NCBI GenBank assembly: GCA_902196205.1
Contig: CABIKM010000015.1
Coordinates: forward strand, 91,387 to 155,386
Reading direction: 5' to 3'
DNA from: Candidatus Methylomirabilis lanthanidiphila
GTDB lineage: Bacteria; Methylomirabilota; Methylomirabilia; Methylomirabilales; Methylomirabilaceae
Length of the DNA: 64,000 nt
Shown: positions 43,753 through 53,600 of the stretch, piece after piece
How positions within the stretch are numbered: the first letter of the stretch is position 1
Layout of the letters: every line of letters begins with the position of its first letter
Position numbers and translations under genes: made by a program
The notes under the pieces: generated by a model
Seen by the model: the letters and a program-made list of their open reading frames with translations, nothing else
The model's database searches: none
Told to the model about the DNA's origin: nothing

Positions 43753-46700
43753 GGTACGTCGGCTCTCTCTAGATGCTCCTTCGAGAACAGCATCGGCCCC
43801 TCATCCTTCACCGCGCCCTTGGCCTGAACGTGGTTGCTGAGGGACTCCAGCAAGGCCCGCTCATCGCTGCCCGCGGGCGACAGCTCGATCAGCGACTGCA
43901 AGAGCCGCCTGAAGAGTTCCTGCCGCCGCAGACCGTGCTCGTCCAGGTATTCGTCCACCCTCAGCACGTCCCCCGCCCGCCACAGATGCATCAGCCGGTG
44001 GACGCGGTCGATGAGCGGCACCGGCTGGCCGCCGGGGGCCTCGTAGCCCATGCTCTTGTGTGTACGCTGGGCCCAGGTCTTGAGCTTCACCTTGCTGCCG
44101 GACTCAGAGGCGCTGTCGGGATCGGCCTCGGCGTCCGGATCGGCGTCCTCATTCTCCTCATCCTCATCCTGGCTTCCATCGCTGCCGCCGGTGCGGACCA
44201 GGATGTCCCAGGTGGCATCCAATTCGCGATCGGAAAGACCGCAGGCCGTGGCGTAGAGGATGCACGCGCCGGAAGGCGCGTCGTCCAGACCGAAGTCGTG
44301 ACGGTGGAGTATATAGTAGGCGGTCGGGGCGTCCATGCGGTCGGCTGCGGCCATGTCGATCTCCCCCTCTCTCTCTGGGAGAGGGACGGGGTGAGCGTGA
44401 GCATCGCCCGTAGTCAGCACCTGGCCGACCACAAAGTCCACGACCATGCGTCGGACATGGGAAAGGAACTCGCTCACCTCCATGATCTTGCCGGGGTCGT
44501 TCGCCTTTTTGACGACTGGGTGCTTGCTGTAAGCCTCCAGCGCCGGGCCAGTCGCGGCCCAGACAAAGTCCGGCCCTCGAATCCCCGCGTCCCAGAACTC
44601 GCGCAGTCGCGTGGCAATATTCGCGCGCATCTCTTCCAGCACCTTGTTGTCCCAACCAGGGCGGGAGGTAACAGACCGCTTTCTACAAACCAACCAAACA
44701 GATGAGGCGAGCGCTGCCGAAGACAATCCTCGCATGCGCGATGGCTGTTCAGTCTGAATAGGCCAACTGCCATCTACGATAAAACCTGACCGGATCAATG
44801 CAGCGACCAGTGTCTCCCATGCGTCTGGTGACTTGTTCGCAAAGACGATAACCAGGATGCCTCCGTCAACCAGTGCATCAGCACAGCGTTCAAAGCATGC
44901 GGCCATACCATCTTCGTAGGCCTTCTTGGATGCCGCCTTGTTACCGCCGTGGCGACTAGCATCGTCAATCAACTCCTTGGCGTCATCAGCCGCGCCCCAC
45001 TTAGGGCTCAATGGCTTGGTCATCACTGCCTTGCATTGAGCATCCAAGTCGTATACCTGCCGTCGGAGCCACACATAGAACCAGTCCATCAGGTCCGAAT
45101 ATGGAATCGCATCGTAGTACGGGGGGTCCGTGACGATCAGGTCCACCTTGGGTAGAGCACGCTCTGCGCTTTGATGAAGGACCGTTGGAGCGGAACAGCC
45201 CGTTGGTAGATCAGCGAGCGTATCAAGCGCCGTTGCGATTCGATTGACACATAAACTGTAAGCTCCTGCACGCTCGCCAATGGGGTTGCCTTCGGCAAAA
45301 TCCCACGTCATCTGAATCGCGAAGCGCACTAGGGCATGATTAATTGTGTCCGCGTCGACCTTCCATTGAACGTTCACATTGGCGAAATCAACCAAGCGAT
45401 CAAGGCCACAGGCCAGATACGCAGAAATAGCATCCCTCCACTCGGGGCCATACCCCTTGGCCAGAAGCTCCCGAGCAGAGCGGGACGCCACGGTAAGTCG
45501 AGCCAGTGCCACCGACTGCCGCAAGGTGAACATCTTTCCCCACGAGTCGATCCCATACTTCGGAGCGCGCATTCCCAACGCATCCTCATTCGGCATTGGC
45601 TCGTTCAATGGACCGAACGGAACATCTTGGAATAGCTTGTCGAATGTACTTGCTTGTATGGTCGCGGCAGCAATCTCAACATCGGTTGGAAGGCGCTGCT
45701 CTTTGGTTTTCTGACCCTCGACAGCAAGTGCCGTCATTTGTAGGCCGAGCCTTTGAGCTTTACCTTCAAGCCGCAGGTCCTCCATCGTCATGATGGTCCC
45801 ACAGCATGGACATTTCACGCCTGCGCTCGACATGGTCCCTACACCGATACGTTTGTCGTGTTCCCGCCGCTGCGCGGCGTTTCCACCTTTCACCGCCACA
45901 TCGTTCTCGATCCCGAAGACCATGCTACTGTTGTCCTTGTTGGGCTCCATCGACAGGAGCACGCGCTTCTTGTCCTTCCTGCAGAGCCATCGCGTCTTGA
46001 GGAGCGGAACCGTGGCGCGGCAGTTCTTGCAGGTCACCGTGCGCGCCCAGAGGTAGGCCACTGTGGGCTTGGCCACCCAGCGCGGGTTCTTCTTGTCGTC
46101 GAGGTACTCCTGGCTGAACTCCCGGTTGAGCGCGTCGACGTCGGGCGTACCATCGTCCTTGAGCGGCACGAGTCGCATAGGCTGCTTCTCATAAGGTTTA
46201 GTGGGACCGGCGTCCCTGCCGGTCAACCTCAAAGGCTCGAAGTCCGCATAGGTGGGGTAGAACCTCCCCAGCTCCCACCGGGCACGGTTCAGCACCCATC
46301 TACCCCAGGCTCGAACGTGCCAGGCCAGATCTGCCTCGGGAGCACATCCAGAGTCGGCCTTTCCCTTCATGAAGAGGTCGTTTTGGAACTCCTGGGCCTG
46401 CTTCTTTGTGCGCCTGCTCTTCCCGACCAGATGCGGATGGGCCTTGTAGAAGGCCTCCATGAACTCCTCATCTTCGAGGATGAAGTCCGGCAGCGGATGC
46501 GTCTTCCCCGCGAGCTTCTGCCGGTACTCCAGCGTGCACTTCAGGATGAACCAGGCCACGGGGTTGATGTCCACTGCCGTGGCTTCGCAACCGAGGCGCA
46601 TGGCCTCGAGCGGGATCGCGCCGCCCCCGGCGAAGGGATCGAGGACGCGCGGGGCGCGGCCTCCATAGGCCTTGCGAATTTCTTGACGGAACCATTCGAG

Positions 46701-47042
46701 TGTCTCGGCGTTTTCGGTCTCGCGTTTCCAGTGCAGGATGCCGCCCTCGGTCTCCTCCTTGATCCGCTCAACGATGCGGCCATTCGGCATCTTCTTCTTC
46801 TCGATCTTCTGGACCACCCTGCCGCCGATCTTCTCACAGAGCTTCTGCCGTTCTTCGGGCGTACCCGGATCGGGAAGCAAGGTCGCGATCAGCGCCGCCC
46901 GGCAGGCCGCCAGCGGTCGCCGCGCGGGCCAGATGTGCAGCGTCGAAATGTGCCCATGCCGTACGTTCTTCTCATGAACCGAATCCAGAGAAGCCTGCTT
47001 CAGCGGAAACGCATGCTCAATAAGACGCGACTTATCGATCAT
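43749..47042 (-). CDS. DUF1156 adenine-specific DNA methyltransferase
   Basis: 1097 residues from the ATG at 47042, which overlaps the preceding gene by 11 bases. The DUF1156 N-terminus (MIDKSRLIEHAFPLKQASLD, RHGHISTLHIWPARRP) precedes SAM motif I LDPFAGGGAIPLEAMRLG at about 134-150. A Cys-rich segment (CKNCRATVPLLKTRWLC, VKCPCCGTIM) may bind zinc. The catalytic motif is TDPPYYDAIPYSDLMDWFY near residue 640. The DPPY order marks an N6-adenine methylase. In DISARM-related loci such enzymes mark self DNA. The C-terminal third (acidic run EDEEN-DADPDAEADPD) is probably a partner interface. Confidence 0.9.
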   Translation of the reverse strand: MIDKSRLIEHAFPLKQASLDSVHEKNVRHGHISTLHIWPARRPLAACRAALIATLLPDPGTPEERQKLCEKIGGRVVQKIEKKKMPNGRIVERIKEETEGGILHWKRETENAETLEWFRQEIRKAYGGRAPRVLDPFAGGGAIPLEAMRLGCEATAVDINPVAWFILKCTLEYRQKLAGKTHPLPDFILEDEEFMEAFYKAHPHLVGKSRRTKKQAQEFQNDLFMKGKADSGCAPEADLAWHVRAWGRWVLNRARWELGRFYPTYADFEPLRLTGRDAGPTKPYEKQPMRLVPLKDDGTPDVDALNREFSQEYLDDKKNPRWVAKPTVAYLWARTVTCKNCRATVPLLKTRWLCRKDKKRVLLSMEPNKDNSSMVFGIENDVAVKGGNAAQRREHDKRIGVGTMSSAGVKCPCCGTIMTMEDLRLEGKAQRLGLQMTALAVEGQKTKEQRLPTDVEIAAATIQASTFDKLFQDVPFGPLNEPMPNEDALGMRAPKYGIDSWGKMFTLRQSVALARLTVASRSARELLAKGYGPEWRDAISAYLACGLDRLVDFANVNVQWKVDADTINHALVRFAIQMTWDFAEGNPIGERAGAYSLCVNRIATALDTLADLPTGCSAPTVLHQSAERALPKVDLIVTDPPYYDAIPYSDLMDWFYVWLRRQVYDLDAQCKAVMTKPLSPKWGAADDAKELIDDASRHGGNKAASKKAYEDGMAACFERCADALVDGGILVIVFANKSPDAWETLVAALIRSGFIVDGSWPIQTEQPSRMRGLSSAALASSVWLVCRKRSVTSRPGWDNKVLEEMRANIATRLREFWDAGIRGPDFVWAATGPALEAYSKHPVVKKANDPGKIMEVSEFLSHVRRMVVDFVVGQVLTTGDAHAHPVPLPEREGEIDMAAADRMDAPTAYYILHRHDFGLDDAPSGACILYATACGLSDRELDATWDILVRTGGSDGSQDEDEENEDADPDAEADPDSASESGSKVKLKTWAQRTHKSMGYEAPGGQPVPLIDRVHRLMHLWRAGDVLRVDEYLDEHGLRRQELFRRLLQSLIELSPAGSDERALLESLSNHVQAKGAVKDEGPMLFSKEHLERADVP

Positions 47043-48708
47043 TGCTTTTGATTCCCAATGAAGTGATGAGATATTCAAGCAGAGAGATTGCACCCTTCAG
47101 GATGTCCTGGAATACGATGCGGGGGTCCCTACCGCTGAGTTGGAACGAGCGGGCGGCTTTCTCGTAGCTTTCTCCTTTGCGGTGGGCCGAGCCGTGCCGG
47201 AGGTCGTGGAGATTGCGTAGAAATGTGATATGGACCGAGTAGTCGGTGAAACCACGCTCACGAAAGTACTCTTCGAGTTTCGTGATACCCTTTATCCCCC
47301 CTCCCCTCGTCGTGAGACGCTTATTGATGTCCTCCTCGTTAATGGACTCGACGAGGATTTTGGCAAGAGCGGACACCTGATTGTCGAACTCGGCCTGATC
47401 ATCGGCGAGCGGAATGCGGAGGGATGTGTAGTAATGGCGATCCTGAGATGAGAGGGGTTTGAAGAGCGGCCAACCATTGGCGCTTGTCCAATTCTCATGG
47501 ATGGTCTCGAACCTGCACTTGAAGAGCAGATCCGACGCTTCTGGGTCTGCGAACTCGGCGAGGAAGCTGCGCTTCCAGTTGACCTTGCTGATGGTTCCAT
47601 CACGTGGGACGTTGTACGTTTTCCAGTAAAGTTGCTCGTTGTGCGACAGATCCTGCCCCAGATCCCCCAAGAATACGACGATATACTTCTCGTGGTTGTT
47701 GTCGAGGCGCAGCCCCCAGCGGACCCCGCAGCGCAAGTAACCGTCCTCGACGGAGTACTTACTGGGGGCGGCGTAGTACTTATTCAGAACGTCCCGCCGG
47801 AAGAATACCGGTGTGAGGTAGTGCCGCGTGTTGGGATTCGCGCCGACGTAGTCTGCCAATTTGTCCGGATCACAAGAGTGCTGAATCGGGTCCCCGTTTG
47901 AGTCGGTTCCGATGATGAATTCCTCGAACTCCTTGCTCCGATCGTCAAACGGCCAGAACCCGCTCTTGTTCTTGGTAGTGCCTGGGATGAGCTGTTTGCC
48001 GCATACGTGTGAGAACGACTTGCACTCATCCCGCATAGGACCGTTGTAATCCCCGACGAAGTAAAGGTAAATGAACTTATCACCGGTGAGGGTCTTATTG
48101 ATAGGATCAATGCCTAAAGTTGCGAGCAGGTCGGTTGTGAAGCGTACCGAGTCGAAGAAGATCGCCAGATGCATCTCTTTGATGGCTAGGAATTGTTTTA
48201 GCTCCTTGAGACGAATCTTTACGGTTTCTCCCTCGACCTCGACGACATTCTCCTCGTTGCCGTCATCGTCAATCTTCACATATGTATTATTCCTGGCATC
48301 GTGATAGAGGTTGTGGAAGTGGCGGAACTCCTCCGCAATTTCAATGACAGACGGCCTAATACCATGAAAGTTGCGTTTCATGACGAGTGGCTCAATTCCT
48401 TCATCGTTCCCGAAGCGGAGATACTGAGCATTCGCGTCGTCCCCTCCGTACACGGTGCATCCTGGCATACCAGCCCCGACGGACAGGTCCCAAGATGTTT
48501 TCTGGAGCACAGTATCGACTGCCCCATTGGGGACCAGAGCGCAGAAGATCCCCGTATTCTCGACGTCGCTCCTTCGCGTCGAATAAACCGTTAGCCAGCC
48601 ATCGATTCCGAAGCCCTTCGTAACGGAATCGATCACATCCTGTTGCAGGAGCCAGGCCTGCTTCACCTTACGGTCGGGGATACTCAATGATCTCTTACCG
48701 GGCGTCAT
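47032..48708 (-). CDS. Uncharacterised 558-residue protein with C-terminal HEPN-type motif
   Basis: I do not recognise the family. The N-terminal 450 residues are soluble and mixed alpha/beta (IDGWLTVYSTRRSDVENTGI, GMPGCTVYGGDDANAQYL, HYLTPVFFRRDVLNKYYA). The last 90 residues are helical and contain LRNLHDLRHGSAHRKGESYE. Arg504 and His509 form R-x4-H, the hallmark of HEPN RNases, and the helix after it (DILKGAISLLEYLITSLG) fits a HEPN bundle. The start ATG shares one base with the stop of the upstream chimera (TAATG), and its 3' end overlaps the methylase gene. That position marks it as a core operon member, possibly an RNA-cleaving effector or sensor. HEPN assignment rests on one motif and helix prediction by eye. 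Confidence 0.6.
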   Translation of the reverse strand: MTPGKRSLSIPDRKVKQAWLLQQDVIDSVTKGFGIDGWLTVYSTRRSDVENTGIFCALVPNGAVDTVLQKTSWDLSVGAGMPGCTVYGGDDANAQYLRFGNDEGIEPLVMKRNFHGIRPSVIEIAEEFRHFHNLYHDARNNTYVKIDDDGNEENVVEVEGETVKIRLKELKQFLAIKEMHLAIFFDSVRFTTDLLATLGIDPINKTLTGDKFIYLYFVGDYNGPMRDECKSFSHVCGKQLIPGTTKNKSGFWPFDDRSKEFEEFIIGTDSNGDPIQHSCDPDKLADYVGANPNTRHYLTPVFFRRDVLNKYYAAPSKYSVEDGYLRCGVRWGLRLDNNHEKYIVVFLGDLGQDLSHNEQLYWKTYNVPRDGTISKVNWKRSFLAEFADPEASDLLFKCRFETIHENWTSANGWPLFKPLSSQDRHYYTSLRIPLADDQAEFDNQVSALAKILVESINEEDINKRLTTRGGGIKGITKLEEYFRERGFTDYSVHITFLRNLHDLRHGSAHRKGESYEKAARSFQLSGRDPRIVFQDILKGAISLLEYLITSLGIKSNDR

Positions 48709-49070
48709 TACGTGCTCCCCGCTTCCGTGACCTGCTTTGCCCCGATGAGAACGCTTCCCTTGACCCTAGCGAGCAGGCTTCCGAAGAAATCCTGGACGCG
48801 GACAAGTCGCGGGCTGGGAGTGGCGCAGTCGTAGACGACGTAAAGCCTGTACTCATCCCGTAGGTTGCACGCCTTGGCCCACTCGTTTGCCAAGACTTCG
48901 ACGTCGCCAGTACCCGAGCGTCCCTTGACCTCGATGGACCGCTTCTCGTTGACCGGCCAGATGTGGAGCGTCGAGATGTGCCCATGCCGCAGGTTCTTCT
49001 CGTGGACCGAGTCCAGAGAAGCCTGCTTCAGCGGAAACGCGCGTTCGATGAGCCTAGGTTTATCGATCAT
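48708..49070 (-). CDS. Chimeric 120-residue protein: DUF1156 N-terminus joined to DUF3883 domain
   Basis: Residues 1-39 (MIDKPRLIERAFPLKQASLD, LRHGHISTLHIWPV) match the first 39 residues of the DUF1156 methylase in the same operon, at roughly 85 % base identity by eye. From residue 40 (EKRSIEVKGRSGTGDVEVLA, NEWAKACNLRDEYRLYVVYD, CATPSPRLVRVQDFF) it is a DUF3883 domain like the C-terminus of the operon's helicase, about 65 % similar. The junction is in frame. It looks like the deletion product of a second, diverged copy of the system, yet it is open, well placed (seven bases after the ATPase stop) and coupled to the HEPN-like gene, so it may still be made. Confidence 0.75.
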   Translation of the reverse strand: MIDKPRLIERAFPLKQASLDSVHEKNLRHGHISTLHIWPVNEKRSIEVKGRSGTGDVEVLANEWAKACNLRDEYRLYVVYDCATPSPRLVRVQDFFGSLLARVKGSVLIGAKQVTEAGST

Positions 49071-49077
49071 GGTGGCG

Positions 49078-50595
49078 TCACCTCGTCCACAAGAAAGTTG
49101 AAAGCGAAATCGGAATGATGCGCGGATCGGGCACCTGTACGTCGTCTTCGAGGGTGACCAACAGTCCGAAGGGCGCGTTGTAAACGGATTTCTCCAAGAA
49201 TGCACGTAGGCCGAGGGTGTCCTCCAACGGATCGATGCGCTTGCGGTACTTGACCTCGATCGGGATGCGTTTCGTGCCGATCGTCAGAATGAAATCCACT
49301 TCCGGCTCGGCACCACGCATGGGAAAGTACGCCACATCCAGATTAGGCACCGACGCCAGGAAATAGCCTAACGTGCTTTCCGCTAAGTGTCCGGCAATAT
49401 CTGACAGATGCGGGTTGGCAGCAAGACCTTCGGGGTCAAGCGGAATCACCTCTTGCAACCAAGAGGCGCGCAGCGCATGGTCCGAGAGGCAAAGTTTGGC
49501 CGGTGCCTTTTTCCGTTTCAAGCGGAGTTCGATCGGTTGTACTAGGCGGAGCAGCAACGTTCCATCTAAGAACCGCAGATATGTAAGAATTCGGTTCCAG
49601 CCGATGTTGCCGGCCAAGGCCTGTTGGATTTCGGGCACGAACGCCGCCTGCCCGGCCGCCTGGCCGGCGTAGCGGCAGCATAAACGGAACACCTCTTCAA
49701 GCAACTTCTCGTCGCGTTTCTGGCCGCGGGGTCCCATGCGGAGGTCGTGCTGAATCGCCCGTCGGATGACCGTTTCATTAAGATAGTCTGCCAATTCATG
49801 CCATGGCGTATCGTATTTTTCATGCGCAATGGGATAGCCGCCGCGTTGAGCAAAGGCCTGAAAGCTTCGGTGCCGGATATCGCGTTGGTCCTCCCCGATA
49901 CGCACGGCATTGTGCCAGAAATCGGCGGACACCAGGTTTTCAAGACCGTTATCTCCCCACTGCGACGCGCATTGAACACCAAATCGCAACTCCGCGATCT
50001 CGCGCAGGATCAGGGGACCCATTTCGAGCGTGGTAATACGCCCGGCCAGGCTGTCCCGCCCTGCCTCGATGCGCAGGGACGAACTTCCGGTGATCAGAGT
50101 ACGAACCCCGTGGTTGTCGACCAGGTTTTTGATCTGCGGCGCCCACGCATCCAGGTTTTGAACTTCGTCAAAAAGGAGATAAGCGGGTCGCTTCTCATTG
50201 GCCGCCCGATTGAACAATTCACCGAGGATATTTTTTTCAAACCACCGCGCAATTGCGAGAACCGGCTCCTGGATGCCTCGCAAGGTGGGCAACTCATCGA
50301 ACGGAACGTACAACACTCTTCTGCCGGAAACACCCTCACCGAGAAGGGTCTGTATGGCCTGGTTGAGCAACACCGTCTTGCCGACACGTCTGGGGCCTCG
50401 CAGCACGACCGCCGGGGTCATGCCTTGTTTAAGCAATCGGTACATTCGATTAAAAGGCCACCGGCGAAAGGTAGGAGGATTCAACATCTCATCGCCGGTC
50501 CACCAGGGATTTGAGGAACGCATATTCTCCGAAAGTTCCAACGGTAGTGAGCCGAACAGCGGATTGTTCTCGATCGGGTGCTCGCGATCCATCAT
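49078..50595 (-). CDS. AAA ATPase with DUF4143 domain, in defence operon
   Basis: 505 residues; ATG at 50595 with GGAGG about eight bases before. Walker A LRGPRRVGKTVLLNQ near residue 68, Walker B AYLLFDEVQNLDAW, sensor LITGSSSLRIEAGR; DUF4143 region QRGGYPIAHEKYDTPWHELA, RYAGQAAGQAAFVPEIQQAL; C-terminal PD-(D/E)xK-like AEPEVDFILTIGTKRIPIEV with Asp and Glu-Val-Lys. It differs from the other DUF4143 ATPase at 36585. Only 27 bases separate it from the helicase. Whether it belongs to the defence system or is an inserted guest is open. Confidence 0.82.
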   Translation of the reverse strand: MMDREHPIENNPLFGSLPLELSENMRSSNPWWTGDEMLNPPTFRRWPFNRMYRLLKQGMTPAVVLRGPRRVGKTVLLNQAIQTLLGEGVSGRRVLYVPFDELPTLRGIQEPVLAIARWFEKNILGELFNRAANEKRPAYLLFDEVQNLDAWAPQIKNLVDNHGVRTLITGSSSLRIEAGRDSLAGRITTLEMGPLILREIAELRFGVQCASQWGDNGLENLVSADFWHNAVRIGEDQRDIRHRSFQAFAQRGGYPIAHEKYDTPWHELADYLNETVIRRAIQHDLRMGPRGQKRDEKLLEEVFRLCCRYAGQAAGQAAFVPEIQQALAGNIGWNRILTYLRFLDGTLLLRLVQPIELRLKRKKAPAKLCLSDHALRASWLQEVIPLDPEGLAANPHLSDIAGHLAESTLGYFLASVPNLDVAYFPMRGAEPEVDFILTIGTKRIPIEVKYRKRIDPLEDTLGLRAFLEKSVYNAPFGLLVTLEDDVQVPDPRIIPISLSTFLWTR

Positions 50596-50622
50596 ATATA
50601 CGCCTCCGGTCGTTTCGGCATT

Positions 50623-53600
50623 CTACACCTCGCCGACTTCCATGACCTGTGCATGCGCGATCCGGACGCCGCCGACTTCGCGAACCGTCTCGACAACCTG
50701 CGTCTTCGTGAAGGGGCGGACCAGGAGCTTCTCGAACGGGTCCTGGACGCGGACCATCTGCGGCATAGGCGTGGCGCAGTGGTAGATCGCGTAGAGCCAG
50801 TAGTCGGCGCGCAGGTTGCAGGCGCGGGCCCATTCATTGTCGGTAACCTCGATCTCACCCGTGCCCGCCCGACCCTTGACTTCAATGCAGCGACGGTCGT
50901 TGCTGGGACGGATGGAGAGTACGTCGAAACCGGGGTGGTCGGGCAGCCCGGCGGCGCGGGCCAGCTCTGGCGTGTGGACGAACCGCACCTTTGACCCTGC
51001 CGCCTCCTCGAAGGCGCGGACCAGGTCCATAGCGACCTGCTCGACATTGGCCTGGTGACGTTCGAGGTCTGCCTGATCGGTAGAGGGAACGACCAACGCG
51101 TGAGCGATGAAGTCCACCTCGCCGGGAATGATCAGTTCCGGCTCGCGCCGCAGAATGGCCAGGGCCCGGTCGCGGCGCTGGGACAGCGCGCGCTGCTGTT
51201 CCTTAATCTCCGAAAGATGCTGGGCGGCGGCCTTGTTGCCTTCGCGCGCCTTGTGCGAGAGCTTGGCGCGGGCGACGGCCAGCTCGGCCTCTTGGAAGTC
51301 GAAGCCACGCTTCATGAAGGTCTCGCGTTCGGCAAGCGTGTTGAGCAAGCGTGTTCTGTGCTCGACCGCCATGGTGCGGGCGACGCGCTCAGTGAGATAT
51401 GCCTGGGCCAGCTCACGATGTTGTCTGGCGACCACCGCAAGACGTTGGGCTCCGGGCGGCAGGCCGTGACCCCCGCGCAGCAGGAGGAGATGCTCGACGG
51501 GACAGACCGTAATGTCCGCACCGTCCGATTGACAGGCCCCCACAAGACGGCACTCCACGGTTTCTTCCTGGCCAAGCTCGCCGATTTCGGAATCGGCTTT
51601 GCGGATCACGTTGAGGCGCGCGAGATGGAAGATATAGGGCTTTTTGGCCGTGGGATCGATAAACACCGCGCCACGCAGAGCGTCCTTGCCGAGTTGACCG
51701 CGCACCAGTTCCCGAAAGCGTTCGAACACCGGCTCACCCGGATGCATCCACACGCAGGCCTCCCGATCATCGGGGCGCACCACGGAAAGGCGTACGCGCT
51801 GAAGGGGAGCGTATGTCTCCAAAGCGGTCAAGAGCGGGTCGACCGCGCCCTTTTTGGCCGGGCGCAAGGCGAAGACGCCCCCCAGATCGCCATCAACCTG
51901 GATGTCGACCAGCGGCGCGGCGGATGAGATGAAGCGTCGGATGTAACCGGGCAGGAGGCGGAAGAAGGTCTCCTGTTCGAGGCTTTCCCGCAGGCGCGGC
52001 AGTTCCTTCTTGACGTCACCGCCGTCGCCGTACAGGCGGCGCTCGCACTCTGCAAGTGCCTGCACCTGCTCCTTCGTCAGGCGACCGTCGAGTTCCCTCG
52101 CGATGGCCTCGGGATCACCGAGCACCGCCATCTCCATGTACTTCTTGATGGACACCTCGGCGAAGATGCGGCCGATGCTGTCGTAGACCTTGTCGCTCTT
52201 GAGCTGCTTACGAATCTTCTCCAGCTTGTCGAGCAGCGTTTTCAGGACGCGGCCTTCGCGGGTAGACGGCGCGACGAGGTTCAGAATGATCACCGGATCG
52301 TGCGTCTGGCCGTAGCGGTGGATGCGGCCCATGCGCTGTTCCAGGCGGGCCGGGTTCCATGGCACGTCGTAGTTGATCATGATCCAGCAGAACTGGAGGT
52401 TGATCCCCTCGGCGGCCGCGTCGGTACAGATCATGAAGCGTGCGCCACCCTCAGCGGATGGCTTACGGAAGCGTTCGACCTGTTCCTGCCGCTCGGTATA
52501 GTACATGCCGCCGTGGATCATGGCGATCTGACCGGTGTAGCCCATGCCACCGAGGCGGCGCACGAGGAAGTCCAGCGTGTCCCGGTGCTCCGTGAAGACG
52601 ATCAACTTCTCGACCGCGAACTTGGGATCGGTGATGACGGTGCGCAGCTTGTCGAATTTCGACTCCTGCCCCGCATCATGAATCTGCTGGGCCAGGTCAC
52701 GAAGCTGTTCGACCTGCTGCCGCTCGGCTACCAGTTCGGCGAGCGATACGGCGATGACCCCTTGTAGGAGCTTGTCCTCGGCAACCTCGTTCTCTTCTTG
52801 GCCATTCTCTGTGCTCTCGTCGTCCGCTGTCTTGGATTCCAGGACGTCATCGTCTTCGGTGATCCTCCGTTGGAGCGTCAGCAGTTGCTCCATGGTAATC
52901 CGACCGGCCTGAACGTCGTCGATCACTCCGCTGAGTTTCTCGATCCGGCGCTCGAAGGAACGCAGCAAGGCGTAGGTGGAGCTGGCTAATCGGCGCTGGA
53001 AGACGCCCATGGCCAAGCGCGCGGCCGACTGGTTCAGGAGCTTGGCTCTATTGTAGACGTGCTGCAGGTATTCCGTCGTTTCGTCATAGAGCCGTTGCTC
53101 ACTCACTTCGCCTTGAGCAAGATCGTAGGCAAGGGTATCGGCGATGCGGCGCGGATAGAGCGGCTCCCCGGTCAGTTTGACCATCTCTTCCTTGGTGCGC
53201 CGGATGAAGTAGTGCTTCCTGTGTTCAGAGGGAAACTGGTCGAAAGCCTCCGTGGTGGTCAGCACCTCCGGCTCCAGCAGACGCCAGAGGGCATAGTACG
53301 GATAGTCCTTGCCCATGTGGGGCGTCGCCGTCAGCAGAAGCAGATGGTGTGCGTGCCACGGCAACCGCCAGGCCCGGTCGCCTGCCTGCGTCGGGCCTTC
53401 GGCAGACAGGCCCGCGCGAACCCCCGCGATGGCCTCTGCCAGACGGTAGCGGTCAGTCTTGCGGATACGGAAATCGTTTCCCCGATCGCACGAGAGTTTG
53501 TGGGCCTCATCGAAGACCACAAGTTCATAGGGCTCGACGTCTTGTTCTTGAAGCCGAGCAAATACGCGCTCCCCCGCCAGGGTGTCGACGCTCACAATCA

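Noticed and set aside
45753..47051. 432-codon open frame on the plus strand
   Set aside because: Antisense to the DUF1156 methylase N-terminal half; no family features.
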